Below, piece after piece: positions 35,793-46,770 of a stretch of DNA of 64,000 nt. The number at the start of each line of letters is the position of its first letter. The first letter of the stretch is position 1. Under the pieces are notes generated by a model, which did no database searches, was not told where the DNA came from, and was given only the letters and a program-made list of their open reading frames with translations. Origin of the DNA: Sphingomonas sp. Leaf339 (lineage in GTDB: Bacteria; Pseudomonadota; Alphaproteobacteria; Sphingomonadales; Sphingomonadaceae); the NCBI RefSeq assembly GCF_001426195.1, contig NZ_LMRS01000023.1, positions 290,044-354,043 of the forward strand, read 5' to 3'. The position numbers and the translations under genes are program-made.

Positions 35793-37322
35793 TTACTGCA
35801 ACCCGCCGCCCAGCGACCGGTACAGCTCCACCGTATTGTTCTCCCGCGTTAGCCGCGTCGTCACCAGCGCCTGACGCGCGGCATAGGCGGAGCGTTGCGA
35901 GTCGAGCGTCGTCAGGAACGAATCGACGCCGGCACGGAACCGCGCGTCCGACAGGCGGGCGGTGATGCCCGCCGCATTGGCGCGCGCGGTTTGCGCCGAC
36001 ACCTGCTCGCCGATCGTGCCGCGCTGCGCCAATGCATCGGCGACCTCGCGGAACGCGGTCTGGATCGCCTGTTCATAGGTCGCGACCGCCACCTGTTGCG
36101 AGGCGCGGACATAATCCAGATTGCCCTTGCGCTGGCCGCCGTCGAACAGCGGCAGGGAAACCGCCGGTGAGCCGGTATAGGTGAAGCTGCCACCGCCGAA
36201 GAGGCCGGACAGCGCGGTGCTGATCGTGCCCAGCGTCGCGGTCAACGAGATGCTGGGAAAGAAGGCCGCGCGCGCCGCGCCGACATTGGCGTTCTGTGCG
36301 ATCAACTGATGCTCCGCCTGCAACACATCGGGCCGGCGCAGCAGCGCATCGGACGACAGGTTGCCGGGCAACGCATCGAGCGTATAGGCGCGCTCACCCA
36401 AATCGCTGGGCAGCAAGTCGGCGGTAACGGTGGTGCCGACGAGCAGGTTCAGCGCGTTCTGGTCGCGCGCGATCGTGGTCTGCAACGTGGCAATGTCGTT
36501 GCGTGCGGATTGATAGTTGGTTTCCGCCTGGCGCACTTCCAGTTCCGAACCGACGCCGATGCGAAACTGCGCCTGTGTCAGGTCGAGTGTCTGCTGGAAC
36601 GTCTTCAACGTCTCGCGCGACAGGCGAAGCTGTTCCTGATCCGACGCCATGGTCAGCCACGCGGTGGCGATTTCGGCGATCAGGCTGATCCGCGTCGACC
36701 GCTGCGCTTCTTCGGACGCAAAATACTGTTCCTGCGCCGCCGTCGTCAGGTTGCGGATGCGCCCGAACAGATCGAGTTCGAACTGCGAGAAGCCGGCATT
36801 GACCGAATACGCCTCGATATTCGACGAGGTCGCACCCGTGCCGACACCTGTACCGGTGCCGCCAGTGCCGCCAGTACCGCCCGTCCCGGTGCCGCCGGTG
36901 CCGGTGCCACCCGTTCCCGTCCCCCCGGTGCCAGTGCCGGTGCCGCCGCCCGCCGTCGCGCCGGTCGCCCCGAAGATGTTGTTCGTATAGGTGCCCGACG
37001 CCGACAGGCTGGTGGTCGGCACCAGACTGGAGCGCTGGACGCGATATTGCGCGCGCGCCTGCAACACGTTGCCCGCCGCGATGCGCAGATTGCGGTTGTT
37101 GGCGAGCCCCGTCTCGATCACCTTTTGCAGGCGAGGATCGACGAAGAAGTCGCGGTAACCGATCGCCGTCACGTCGCGCGCGTCGGTGGCCGCTGCGGGA
37201 TAGGGGCCACCCTGCGGCAGGGTGGCCGGGATCGCGCCCGCCGGCCGGACATAGGTGGGGGCCAGGTTGCAGCCAGCGAGCATCGTCGCCGCGAGCAACA
37301 CGGAAAGCGAGAGCTTGGTCAC
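35793..37322 (-). CDS. RND efflux outer-membrane channel (OprM/NodT-type lipoprotein)
   Basis: A 509-residue outer-membrane factor that completes the tripartite efflux pump. It has a lipobox (LAGC, Cys18) and the OprM/TolC double-repeat helical barrel, for example QAEHQLIAQNANVGAARAAFFPSISL and SLPLFDGGQRKGNLD. Residues about 124-164 are an unusual Gly/Thr-only run placed where the first beta-hairpin's extracellular loop should be. It starts at GTG 37320-37322, 4 bases after the stop of the RND permease gene, and is last in the pump operon. Confidence 0.92.
   Translation of the reverse strand: MTKLSLSVLLAATMLAGCNLAPTYVRPAGAIPATLPQGGPYPAAATDARDVTAIGYRDFFVDPRLQKVIETGLANNRNLRIAAGNVLQARAQYRVQRSSLVPTTSLSASGTYTNNIFGATGATAGGGTGTGTGGTGTGGTGTGGTGTGGTGGTGGTGTGVGTGATSSNIEAYSVNAGFSQFELDLFGRIRNLTTAAQEQYFASEEAQRSTRISLIAEIATAWLTMASDQEQLRLSRETLKTFQQTLDLTQAQFRIGVGSELEVRQAETNYQSARNDIATLQTTIARDQNALNLLVGTTVTADLLPSDLGERAYTLDALPGNLSSDALLRRPDVLQAEHQLIAQNANVGAARAAFFPSISLTATLGTISTALSGLFGGGSFTYTGSPAVSLPLFDGGQRKGNLDYVRASQQVAVATYEQAIQTAFREVADALAQRGTIGEQVSAQTARANAAGITARLSDARFRAGVDSFLTTLDSQRSAYAARQALVTTRLTRENNTVELYRSLGGGLQ
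36831..36953 (-). repeat. Imperfect tandem repeat encoding a Gly/Thr-rich loop
   Basis: A short-period imperfect tandem repeat of GGTACCGG-like units within the outer-membrane channel gene. It encodes a run of GTG, GGT and related triplets of Gly and Thr, residues about 124-164. Because the units keep a multiple of three bases, gain or loss of units would change the length of the loop without a frameshift. Confidence 0.6.
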
Positions 37323-37326
37323 GGGG

Positions 37327-40300
37327 TTACGCTCCCTGCGGCGCGGTGCCGCCATCGGATGATCGATTGCCGCCATCGGGCGTGATGTCCGATGAGGCGT
37401 TCTTGTCGTGATGGTCTTCCTTGCCGTGGCCGAACAGGCGACTGACCACGACGAAGAACATCGGCACGAAGAAGATCGCCAGGATCGTTGCCGACAACAT
37501 GCCGCCGACGACCGCCCGGCCGATCGCGTTCTGGCCACCCGCGCCCGCACCGGTCGACACCGCCAGCGGCAACACGCCGAAGACGAAGGCGAGCGAGGTC
37601 ATCAGGATCGGGCGAAGCCGCAAGCGGGCCGCCTCCACCGCCGCCTCGAACGGGTGCATGCCCGTCTGGATGCGTTCCTCGGCGAATTCGACGATCAGGA
37701 TCGCGTTCTTTGCCGACACGCCGATCGTGGTGATCAGACCCACCTGCAGGTAGATGTCGTTGTTCAGCCCGGTCAGCCACGCCGCCAGCAGCGCGCCGAC
37801 GACGCCCAGCGGCACCACCAGCAGCACCGAAATCGGTACCGACCAGCTTTCGTACAGCGCGGCAAGGCACAGGAACACGATCAGCAGCGACAGGCCGTAC
37901 AACGCCGGCGCCTGACCACCCGACAAGCGTTCCTCATAGGACAGGCCGGTCCATTCCAGCGCGGTGCCGGGTGGCACCTTGGCGTGCATCTCCTCCAACG
38001 CGGCCATCGCCGCACCGGTGCTAAGGCCCTGACCCGGCGAGCCCTGAATCTGCATCGCCGGCTGGCCGTTATAGCGGGTCAGCTGCACCGGTGCCTGCGC
38101 CCAGTTCAGCGTCGAGAACGACGTGAACGGTGCCATCGCCCCGGTCGAGCCGCGCACGAAGAAGTCGGCGATATCCTCCGGCGCCATGCGGAACGGCTGA
38201 TCGGCCTGGATATAGACGCGCTTCACGCGACCGCGATCGATGAAGTCGTTGACGTAAGCACCACCCCACGCGGTCGAGATGGTCGAATTGATCTCTGCCA
38301 GATCCAGACCCAGCGCACGCGCCTTGTCCTGATCGATATCGACCTTCAACTGCGGCGCATCCTCTAGGCTGAGCGGGCGGACTTGTGCCAGCCGCTGATC
38401 CTGCATCGACATGCCCAGCATCATGTTGCGCGCGGCGAGTAGCTTTTCATGACCGATGCCGCCGGTGTCGACGAGCTGGACGTCGAAGCCGGTGGCGTTG
38501 CCGAGTTCCTGCACGGCTGGCGGCACCAGCGCGAAGATCATCGCATCGTGGAACTGCGAGAACGGCCCCATTGCCCGTGCGGCGATCGCCTGTGCCTTGT
38601 TGTCGGCGCCCGAACGATCGGCCCATTCCTTCAACTGGATGAAGGCGAGGCCGGCGTTCTGGCCTTGGCCCGCGAACGAGAAACCGTTGATCGTGAACAC
38701 GCCCTCCACGTTCGCCTTTTCGGCGTTCAGGAAGTGATCGCGGACCAGCGTCAGGCCCTTGTCGGTGCGCGATGCGGTGGCGCCGGACGGCCCCTGCACC
38801 AGCGCGATGACGGTGCCCTGATCCTCGTCGGGCAGGAAGCCCGTGGGCAGGCGGATGAACAGGAACGCCATGATGCCGACGATCAGCAGATAGACGAGCA
38901 TCGACCGTTTCCAGCCGCGGGCGGTGCCCTTGACGGCGCCTTCATACTTGTCGGTACCGCGATCGAACTTGTCGTTGAACCAGCGGAAGAAGCGCGCGAG
39001 CGGTCCCTTGCCCTCTGGCTTGTCGTGATCGTGCGGCTTCAGGATCGTGGCGCACAGCGCCGGCGTCAGGATCAGCGCGACCATGACCGACAGGACCATC
39101 GCCGACACGATCGTGATCGAGAACTGGCGATAGATCACGCCGGTCGATCCGCCGAAGAACGCCATCGGCAGGAACACCGCCGACAGGACGAGGGCGATAC
39201 CGACCAGCGCGCCGGTGATCTCGTCCATCGATTTGCGCGCGGCTTCCTTGGGTGACAGCCCCTCGGTCTGGATCAGGCGTTCGACGTTCTCGACGACGAC
39301 GATGGCGTCATCGACGAGCAGGCCGATCGCCAGCACCATGCCGAACAAGGTCAGCGTGTTGATCGAATAGCCGGCCAGCGCCATCACGCCGAACGTGCCG
39401 AGCAGCACGACCGGCACCGCGATCGTCGGAATGATCGTCGCGCGCCAGTTCTGCAGGAACAGGAACATGACGAGGAAGACGAGGATCACCGCCTCGACCA
39501 GCGTGTGGATCACCTGCTCCACCGACAGCCGCACGAACGGCGTCGTGTCGTACGGATAGATGACCTTCACGTCGCCGGGGAAGCCCTTGGCGATCTCGGC
39601 GACGCGTTCCTTGACCAGGGTGACGGTGTCGAGCGCGTTGGACCCCGGCGCCAGCTTCACGCCGAAGCCGGACGCGGGATGGCCGTTATACTGAAGGTCG
39701 AAGCCGTAATTCTCGGCGCCCAGTTCGACCCGCGCGACATCGCGCAGTCGCACGACGGCGCCGCCGGTGTCGGTCTTCAGGCGGATGTTGCCGAATTCCT
39801 CGGGCGTCTGGAGCCGCGACTGGACCGAGACGGTCGCATTCAGCATCTGCTCCTTGGGCGATGGCAGGCCGCCGATCTGGCCGGCGGAAACCTGCGCGTT
39901 CTGTGCCTGCACCGCCGCCGTCACGTCGGCGATCGTCAGCTGGTAACTGTTGAGCTTGGTCGGATCGACCCAGATGCGCATCGCGTACTGCGCGCCGAAG
40001 ATCTGCAATTCGCCGACGCCGTCCACACGGCTGATCGGGTCCTGCAACCGCGACACAGTGTAGTCGGCCAGATCGCTGCCGGTGTGCGAGCCGTCGGCGG
40101 AATAGAGGCCGACGATCAGCAGGAAGTTGGCGGCCGATTTCGCGACCTGCAGCCCCTGGCGCTGCACCTCCTGCGGCAACAGGGCGGTGGCGGCCTGCAG
40201 CTTGTTCTGGACCTGCACCTGCGCGATGTCGGGGTCGGTGCCCTGCTCGAACGTCACGGTGATGGTGACGATGCCGGCCGACGATGACGAAGACGAGAAG

Positions 40301-40530
40301 TAGCGAAGGTTGTCGATGCCCTTCAGCTGCTGTTCGATGATCTGCGTCGTCGTGGTTTCCAGCGTCGTCGCATCGGCGCCCGGATAGGTCGCGGTGATGG
40401 TGACGGCGGGTGGTGCGATCGTCGGGAACTGCGCGATCGGCAGGCTGCGGATCGCCAGCACGCCGGCAAGCATCAGGATGATCGCGATGACCCATGCGAA
40501 AATGGGCCGATCGATGAAATAGCGGGCCAT
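37327..40530 (-). CDS. RND multidrug efflux permease (AcrB/MexB, HAE1 family)
   Basis: A 1067-residue inner-membrane proton/drug antiporter. The N-terminal [16 protein letters not shown] is the family start, and TM4 carries the proton-relay aspartates in [19 protein letters not shown]. Twelve helices and two large periplasmic porter loops are expected (motif [10 protein letters not shown] starts the second half). It forms a trimer and pairs with the membrane fusion and outer-membrane proteins. The adjacent order adaptor - permease - channel is complete, so the pump can be built from this operon alone. Confidence 0.96.
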   Translation of the reverse strand: MARYFIDRPIFAWVIAIILMLAGVLAIRSLPIAQFPTIAPPAVTITATYPGADATTLETTTTQIIEQQLKGIDNLRYFSSSSSSAGIVTITVTFEQGTDPDIAQVQVQNKLQAATALLPQEVQRQGLQVAKSAANFLLIVGLYSADGSHTGSDLADYTVSRLQDPISRVDGVGELQIFGAQYAMRIWVDPTKLNSYQLTIADVTAAVQAQNAQVSAGQIGGLPSPKEQMLNATVSVQSRLQTPEEFGNIRLKTDTGGAVVRLRDVARVELGAENYGFDLQYNGHPASGFGVKLAPGSNALDTVTLVKERVAEIAKGFPGDVKVIYPYDTTPFVRLSVEQVIHTLVEAVILVFLVMFLFLQNWRATIIPTIAVPVVLLGTFGVMALAGYSINTLTLFGMVLAIGLLVDDAIVVVENVERLIQTEGLSPKEAARKSMDEITGALVGIALVLSAVFLPMAFFGGSTGVIYRQFSITIVSAMVLSVMVALILTPALCATILKPHDHDKPEGKGPLARFFRWFNDKFDRGTDKYEGAVKGTARGWKRSMLVYLLIVGIMAFLFIRLPTGFLPDEDQGTVIALVQGPSGATASRTDKGLTLVRDHFLNAEKANVEGVFTINGFSFAGQGQNAGLAFIQLKEWADRSGADNKAQAIAARAMGPFSQFHDAMIFALVPPAVQELGNATGFDVQLVDTGGIGHEKLLAARNMMLGMSMQDQRLAQVRPLSLEDAPQLKVDIDQDKARALGLDLAEINSTISTAWGGAYVNDFIDRGRVKRVYIQADQPFRMAPEDIADFFVRGSTGAMAPFTSFSTLNWAQAPVQLTRYNGQPAMQIQGSPGQGLSTGAAMAALEEMHAKVPPGTALEWTGLSYEERLSGGQAPALYGLSLLIVFLCLAALYESWSVPISVLLVVPLGVVGALLAAWLTGLNNDIYLQVGLITTIGVSAKNAILIVEFAEERIQTGMHPFEAAVEAARLRLRPILMTSLAFVFGVLPLAVSTGAGAGGQNAIGRAVVGGMLSATILAIFFVPMFFVVVSRLFGHGKEDHHDKNASSDITPDGGNRSSDGGTAPQGA

Positions 40531-40532
40531 CG

Positions 40533-41783
40533 TTACTTGGCCTGACCGTTATCGGGCTGCGCCTGAGCGGGCTGCGCCTGAGCGGGCTGGGCCTGAGCCG
40601 GCTGACCCTGTGCAGGCTGACCCTGTGCAGGCTGACCTGGAGCCGCCTGACCTTGCGGCGCGGGCTTCTCGCTGAACACGACCGGGTTCACCGGCGTACC
40701 GGGCCGCAGATTCTGTGCGCCCTCGACGATCACCTTGTCACCCGGCTTCAGGCCGGCGGTGACGAGCCAGTTGGCCCCGATGGTGCGCGGCGCGGTGAGT
40801 GTGCGCCCCTCCACCTTGTTGCCCTGGCCGACGACCAGGACGGTCGGCTGGCCCTTTTCGTCGCGGGTCACGGCGCGTTGCGGGACAAGCATGGCGTTCG
40901 CCTGGGTTCCCTGGATCAGTTCGGCGCGCACGAACATGCCCGGCAGCAACAGGCCGCGCGGGTTGCCGAAGATCGCCCTGATCGACTGCGTGCCGGTCGC
41001 CGGATCGACGGTGACATCGGCGAATTTCAGCGTACCCTCGGTCGCATAGGTCGACCCGTCTTCCAGCTTCAGCTGGACGCGGGCGGCACCGCTGCCACGC
41101 GACAGCGAACCGGCCATGATCTGCTGGCGCAGCTTCAGCAGATCCGCGCTCGACTGCTGGATGTCGACGTACATCGGGTCGATCCGCTGGATCGTGGTCA
41201 GCGGATTGGTCTGCGCGGCCGATACCAGCGCACCGGTGGTAAAGACCGAACGGCCGATCCGGCCGGCGATCGGCGCGCGGATGGTGGTGCGGGCGAGGTC
41301 GATCTGCGCGGTACGCAGCGCCGCCTGCTGCGCGGCTACATCTGCCTCCGCCTGCTGGGCGGAGGTAGTCGCGTTCTCGAAATCCTGCCGCGAGATGGCG
41401 TTGATCTTCACCAGTTCGCCGTACCGGCGTGCCAGTGCCTTGCTCGACGCGATGGCGGCGCGCGCGCGGGCCACGGCGGCGCGCGCACTGGCGACCTGTG
41501 CCTGGTAAGGCGCGGGATCGATGCGATAGAGCGGCTGGCCGGCGCGGACGAAATCGCCCTCCTGGAACAGGCGCGCCGTCACCAGGCCGTTCACCTGCGG
41601 GCGGACTTCCGATGTTTCATAGGCGCTGGTGCGGCCGGGCAGCTCGGTGGTCAGCGTCACCGGTTCCTGGCGCACCGTCACGAATCCGACCTGCGGGGGT
41701 GGCGGGGCGGGCGGTGCCTCTTCCTTCCCGCCACAACCTGCCAGAAAGAGCAGCGAAAAGAGCGGGGCGACATGCTTGACCAT
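40533..41783 (-). CDS. RND efflux periplasmic adaptor (membrane fusion protein)
   Basis: A 416-residue AcrA/MexA-type lipoprotein adaptor (lipobox LAGC, Cys17). The lipoyl half-motifs flank a coiled hairpin: [40 protein letters not shown], and [15 protein letters not shown]. The last 35 residues are a tail of [10 protein letters not shown] repeats, encoded by 15-base tandem repeats, not seen in AcrA or MexA. ATG 41781-41783 is chosen because it directly precedes the signal. It is the first gene of the pump operon, divergent from the TetR gene. Confidence 0.94.
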   Translation of the reverse strand: MVKHVAPLFSLLFLAGCGGKEEAPPAPPPPQVGFVTVRQEPVTLTTELPGRTSAYETSEVRPQVNGLVTARLFQEGDFVRAGQPLYRIDPAPYQAQVASARAAVARARAAIASSKALARRYGELVKINAISRQDFENATTSAQQAEADVAAQQAALRTAQIDLARTTIRAPIAGRIGRSVFTTGALVSAAQTNPLTTIQRIDPMYVDIQQSSADLLKLRQQIMAGSLSRGSGAARVQLKLEDGSTYATEGTLKFADVTVDPATGTQSIRAIFGNPRGLLLPGMFVRAELIQGTQANAMLVPQRAVTRDEKGQPTVLVVGQGNKVEGRTLTAPRTIGANWLVTAGLKPGDKVIVEGAQNLRPGTPVNPVVFSEKPAPQGQAAPGQPAQGQPAQGQPAQAQPAQAQPAQAQPDNGQAK

Positions 41784-41805
41784 CGGGGTCCTCGGCGACA
41801 AAGGT

Positions 41806-41825
41806 GTGAGCGAGCGTTCACTCAC
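41806..41825. promoter_or_regulatory. 20-bp imperfect palindrome, candidate TetR operator
   Basis: GTGAGCGAGCGTTCACTCAC, an inverted repeat with 8 of 10 positions matching, lies in the 69-bp gap between the divergent pump operon and its tetR-type gene. The position and form are typical of TetR-family operators, so it probably controls both. Confidence 0.65.
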
Positions 41826-41852
41826 CTGTTTCGGCGGCTAAACCGATCGTTC

Positions 41853-42503
41853 ATGTTCGTCAAGAAGGATGCTGCGGTGCACAACGCCGAAATTGTCGAT
41901 GTCACGGGTCCGGCCGAGACAAACCGGGCGGCCATTCGTCGCAACAAGGTCGTCGAATCGGCGCGCACGCTGTTCGCGGAACATGGCTTTCACGGTACCG
42001 GCATCGCCCAGATCGCCACGACATCCGGGATCAAGGTCGGCCAGATCTATCGCGATTTCGCCTGTAAGGAGGATATCGTCGCCGCGATCGCCGAACAGAA
42101 CATGGCGACATTGCTGGACGAGGAAGGACTGCGGCAGGCGATCGACCGGCGCGATCTGGCGGCTGTCCGCACCTGGATGATCGATCTGATCCTGCGCAAG
42201 ACGACGCCGGACGACGCATCGCTGATGCCCGAGCTGCTCGCCGAATCGGCCCGCAACGAGCGGATCAACGCCATCATGCTCCAATGCGATGCGCGGATTC
42301 GGCAGAATGCCGTCCGTGCCCTCTGCCAGGCGGTACCCGATGCGGCGGACGACCGCGTGGCGATCGCGGCGGACCTGATGATGATGGTGATGATGGGCGT
42401 CTGCTGCCGCCGGATCGCCCTGGTTCAGGACGACCCGGCCCAGATGGACAGCGGCATCCGCCTGTTCATCGATCAGCAGATCGCCAGCCTGTCGGACGCC
42501 TGA
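41853..42503 (+). CDS. TetR/AcrR family repressor of the RND pump
   Basis: A 216-residue regulator. The N-terminal helix-turn-helix (about residues 26-72) reads RRNKVVESARTLFAEHGFHG and IAQIATTSGIKVGQIYRDF, standard for the family. The all-helical C-terminal ligand domain ends with the methionine-rich LMMMVMMGVCC, with two adjacent cysteines that might sense oxidants or electrophiles; this is speculation. It is divergent from the pump operon across a shared gap, so local repression is likely. The ATG is at 41853. Confidence 0.92.
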   Translation: MFVKKDAAVHNAEIVDVTGPAETNRAAIRRNKVVESARTLFAEHGFHGTGIAQIATTSGIKVGQIYRDFACKEDIVAAIAEQNMATLLDEEGLRQAIDRRDLAAVRTWMIDLILRKTTPDDASLMPELLAESARNERINAIMLQCDARIRQNAVRALCQAVPDAADDRVAIAADLMMMVMMGVCCRRIALVQDDPAQMDSGIRLFIDQQIASLSDA

Positions 42504-42506
42504 CGG

Positions 42507-43664
42507 TCAAGCCAGTCCGGTATTGAGGTCGAGCCACACCGCCATCCGTTGCAGTTCGGTTTCCAGCGCCGCGATCGCCTCGGATGGTGCACCTGCTTCC
42601 CAGTGCACCGCCTGCACCAGCAGTCGTCGGGCGGCACGGTCCGCCTTCAGGTCGACCCGCGCGATCAGGTGCTCGCCGTACAGGAACGGCAGGACGTAAT
42701 AGCCATGCTGGCGGCGATCGGCCGGCGTGTAGATCTCGATGCGATAGCGGTATCCGAACAGCCGTTCGGTGCGGGCCCGTTCCCAGATCAGCGGGTCGAA
42801 CGGCGCCAACAGCGCCTGTGCGACGATCCGCCGCGGGCGGCGGGCGTCGCGGTGCAGGAAGGTCGCCGGCCAGTCGGTTATCTCGACTGGCCGGAGCACG
42901 CCTTCCTCGCACAGCGTGGCGATTGCCAGCCGCGTGGAAGCGGGATCAAGGCGGAAATAATCGCGCAGCTCGCCGGCGGTGGCGATGCCCATCGCGCGGG
43001 CCGCCCGATCGATCAGCATCCGCTGCGCGGTCGCCTCGTCGGGCGTCGGCAGGGCGAGAATAGCGGGCGGGATCACTCGTTCGGTCAGGTCGTACACCCG
43101 CTCGAACCCCCGCCGCCGGGTCAGGGTGGTGATATGGCCGGCATAAAACAGCCATTCGAGCATCCGTTTCGGCTCGCTCCACGTCCACCAGCCAGTGCGG
43201 CCCGTTTCGATGTCCGACGCGGCGAGTGGGCCGTCCGTGCGGATGCGGTCCAGCAACGCCATCGCCTCCGCCCGGCGCTCGCCCGCGAACAGGCGCATGC
43301 TGCCGTAACCCGCCTCGCCGCGATCGGCGCGCGCCATGCGCCAGCGGAACAGGGGGTGCGACGCCAGCGGGAGAAGCGATGCCTCATGCGCCCAATATTC
43401 GAACATCCGGCGTTCCCCGCGCGGTCCCCAGGCCGCCCGGTCGAGCAGCGTCCGGTCATAGCCGCCAAGTCGCGAAAAGGCGGGCAGGTAGTGCGCGCGG
43501 ACCAGCACGTTGACGCTGTCGATCTGGTGTAGGCCGAGCCGGTCGATGGCGCGGCGCAGATGGCCCTGATTGATCGGCGCATCGGCCAGAGCGGAACGAT
43601 CGCCAAAACCCTGGGCGGCCAGGGCAATGCGGCGGGCCTGGGCGAGGGGGATGTGTTCGATCAC
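42507..43664 (-). CDS. DNA glycosylase-like winged-helix protein (YcaQ/AlkX family)
   Basis: A 385-residue protein of the YcaQ (HTH_42/DUF1006) family, which removes interstrand DNA crosslinks and bulky alkyl adducts. The catalytic QxD motif is visible as [17 protein letters not shown]. Other family traits are [18 protein letters not shown] and [20 protein letters not shown] with repeated winged helices. It starts at GTG 43662-43664. Its stop lies 4 bases beyond the stop of the TetR gene, convergent. It is divergent from the rut genes. Confidence 0.85.
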   Translation of the reverse strand: MIEHIPLAQARRIALAAQGFGDRSALADAPINQGHLRRAIDRLGLHQIDSVNVLVRAHYLPAFSRLGGYDRTLLDRAAWGPRGERRMFEYWAHEASLLPLASHPLFRWRMARADRGEAGYGSMRLFAGERRAEAMALLDRIRTDGPLAASDIETGRTGWWTWSEPKRMLEWLFYAGHITTLTRRRGFERVYDLTERVIPPAILALPTPDEATAQRMLIDRAARAMGIATAGELRDYFRLDPASTRLAIATLCEEGVLRPVEITDWPATFLHRDARRPRRIVAQALLAPFDPLIWERARTERLFGYRYRIEIYTPADRRQHGYYVLPFLYGEHLIARVDLKADRAARRLLVQAVHWEAGAPSEAIAALETELQRMAVWLDLNTGLA

Positions 43665-43726
43665 GGCGGCGATCGTGGGCGGTGGGATGCCGGACGGCAA
43701 GCGCCGAACGGGTCGACACGAGGCGC

Positions 43727-43752
43727 TTGTACAAATTGTGCATCTGCACAAT
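43727..43752 (+). promoter_or_regulatory. Palindromic operator candidates upstream of rutB
   Basis: TTGTACAA at 43727-43734 is a perfect 8-bp palindrome and is directly followed by ATTGTGCATCTGCACAAT (43735-43752), an 8-bp perfect inverted repeat around TC. The form, with TTGT...ACAA ends, fits GntR-type operators more than the E. coli RutR site. No regulator gene is nearby. Confidence 0.6.
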
Positions 43753-43762
43753 CATGCGCGAC

Positions 43763-44497
43763 ATGGATCAACAGCTCGGCGTCGTCGATCACCGTCCCGC
43801 GCAGACCGCCGGCACCATGGTGCTGCCCGCACGGCCCGAACCGATTCGCCTGTCGCCCGCCGATACTGCGGTCGTAGTGATCGACATGCAGAACGCTTAT
43901 GCGACCGAGGGCGGTTATGTCGATCTGGCCGGCTTCGACATCGCCGGCGCCGCCTCTGTCATCGGCCGCATCGCGCAGGTGTTGGATACGGCGCGGAGCG
44001 CGGGGATGCCGGTGATCTTCCTGCAGAACGGCTGGGACGGCGAGTATGTCGAGGCCGGCACGCCCGCCTCGCCCAACTGGCATAAATCGAACGCGCTGAA
44101 GACGATGCGCGCGCAACCGGAGCTTGCCGGGCAATTGCTGGCACGCGGTGGCTGGGATTACGAACTGGTCGATGCGCTGACCCCGCAGCCCGGCGACATC
44201 CGCGTCCACAAGACGCGTTATTCGGCGTTCTTCAATTCACAACTCGACAGCATCCTGCGCGCGCGCGGCATCCGCACGATCGTGTTCGTCGGCATCGCCA
44301 GCAACGTGTGCGTCGAATCGACGCTGCGCGACGGCTTTCACCTCGAATATTTCGGCGTGATGCTGGAGGATGCGACGCATCACCTGGGGCCGGACTTCAT
44401 CCAGGCGGCGACCGTCTACAATGTCGAGAAGTTCTTTGGCTGGGTATCGACCGTCGCCGATTTCTGCGGTGCCGTCGGCCAACAACCCGCCGTCTGA
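43763..44497 (+). CDS. rutB: Pyrimidine utilization protein B (ureidoacrylate amidohydrolase)
   Basis: A cysteine hydrolase of the isochorismatase superfamily that converts peroxyureidoacrylate/ureidoacrylate to release carbamate in uracil breakdown. The family motifs are [45 protein letters not shown] and the catalytic cysteine in [20 protein letters not shown]. The start is uncertain: ATG 43754 and 43763 lie just after the operator, while ATG 43817 gives the usual family length (about 226 residues). I report 43763 as a compromise. It is first in the rutBCDA operon. Confidence 0.9.
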   Translation: MDQQLGVVDHRPAQTAGTMVLPARPEPIRLSPADTAVVVIDMQNAYATEGGYVDLAGFDIAGAASVIGRIAQVLDTARSAGMPVIFLQNGWDGEYVEAGTPASPNWHKSNALKTMRAQPELAGQLLARGGWDYELVDALTPQPGDIRVHKTRYSAFFNSQLDSILRARGIRTIVFVGIASNVCVESTLRDGFHLEYFGVMLEDATHHLGPDFIQAATVYNVEKFFGWVSTVADFCGAVGQQPAV

Positions 44498-44510
44498 TCG
44501 AGGAAACCCC

Positions 44511-44894
44511 ATGCCCTTCGAACCGATCAATCCGCCCGAGTTTCCCACCCCCATCGCGCCCTATTCGGCCGGCGCGAAGGCGGGAAACACCGTCTATGTC
44601 TCGGGCGTGCTGGCGCTCGGCGAGGGCGGCGTCGTGCTGCACCCGGGCGATGCCGCGGCGCAGACGCGGGTGGTGATGGACACGATCCGCACGACGCTGG
44701 CGGTGGCGGGTGCGACGCTGGAGGATGTGGCGATGAACCATATCTTCCTGAAGGACTTCGCCGATTATGCCGCGTTCAATACCGTTTATGCCGAGTATTT
44801 TCCCGGCGCGAAGCCGGCGCGATATTGCATCAAGGCGGAACTGGTGAAGGCCGATTGCCTGGTCGAGATCGCCTCGGTCGCGCACCTTTCCTGA
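44511..44894 (+). CDS. rutC: Pyrimidine utilization protein C (RidA-like)
   Basis: A 127-residue RidA/YjgF-fold protein. In the Rut pathway it is proposed to hydrolyse aminoacrylate or reduce peroxy-intermediates. Family marks are PIAPYSAGAKAGNTVYVSG, VMDTIRTTLAVAGATLEDV and PARYCIKAELVKADCLVEIA. CGAGGAAA precedes the ATG at 44511. It starts 13 bases after rutB and shares one base with rutD at TGATG. Confidence 0.93.
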   Translation: MPFEPINPPEFPTPIAPYSAGAKAGNTVYVSGVLALGEGGVVLHPGDAAAQTRVVMDTIRTTLAVAGATLEDVAMNHIFLKDFADYAAFNTVYAEYFPGAKPARYCIKAELVKADCLVEIASVAHLS

Positions 44895-45682
44895 TGACCC
44901 TCGTCGCCGGGCTGTACCACGAACTGCACGGCCCCGCCGACGCACCGGTGCTGCTGCTGTCGTCCGGTCTCGGCGGGTCGGCGGGATATTGGGCGCCGAA
45001 CCTAGCCGCACTCGCCGACCGGCACCGCGTCATCGTGTACGACCATCGCGGCACCGGTCGCTCGGATCGCGCGGTCGAGGTTATATTGACGCTGGAGTCG
45101 CTCGGCGACGACATGCGCCTGCTGCTCGATGGGCTGGGGATCGAGCGGGCGACGGTGATCGGCCATGCGGTCGGCGGCATGGCCGGCATGGCGATGGCGC
45201 TGGCGACGCCGGAACGGGTAGAGCGGCTGGCGGTCATCAACGGCTGGGCGCGGCTCGACCGACATACCGCGCGTTGTTTCGACACGCGGCTCGCATTGCT
45301 GCGCGCCAGTGGTCCGCGTGCCTATCTCCATGCGCAACCGCTGTTCCTGTATCCGCCGCAATGGATCAGCGACCATCATGATGAGTTGCTGGCCGAAGAG
45401 GAGGCGCAGCTGGCGCATTTCCCCGGTGCCGACATGATCGAACGCCGCATCGCCGCCGCTCGCCGCTTCGACGTGGTGGAACGCCTAGCGCAGCTGAAGC
45501 CGCTGACGCTGTTCGTGTCGAGCGACGACGACATGCTGGTGCCGCCTGCCGCGTCCGCGCGGATGTACGCGCGGCTGCCGGGATCGCAACTGGCGCAACT
45601 GGCGGAGGGTGGCCATGCGTGCAACGTCACCCGCGCCGATCATTTCAACCGGTGGCTGCTCGACTGGCTCGACGGCGAATAA
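44894..45682 (+). CDS. rutD: Pyrimidine utilization protein D (alpha/beta hydrolase)
   Basis: A 262-residue alpha/beta hydrolase thought to speed aminoacrylate hydrolysis in uracil breakdown. The nucleophile elbow reads GHAVGG, so the usual serine is alanine, as in E. coli RutD; this is family-typical, not a defect. [37 protein letters not shown] and [22 protein letters not shown] also match. Its ATG shares one base with the stop of rutC, implying translational coupling. Confidence 0.93.
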   Translation: MTLVAGLYHELHGPADAPVLLLSSGLGGSAGYWAPNLAALADRHRVIVYDHRGTGRSDRAVEVILTLESLGDDMRLLLDGLGIERATVIGHAVGGMAGMAMALATPERVERLAVINGWARLDRHTARCFDTRLALLRASGPRAYLHAQPLFLYPPQWISDHHDELLAEEEAQLAHFPGADMIERRIAAARRFDVVERLAQLKPLTLFVSSDDDMLVPPAASARMYARLPGSQLAQLAEGGHACNVTRADHFNRWLLDWLDGE

Positions 45683-45695
45683 GGGATCACGTGAC

Positions 45696-46760
<1,065 letters not shown>

Positions 46761-46770
46761 GCGGAAAGGG

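Noticed and set aside
44894..45682. Loss of the catalytic serine in the alpha/beta hydrolase (GHAVGG), considered as an inactivating change.
   Set aside because: RutD of E. coli has alanine at the same position, so this is normal for the family.
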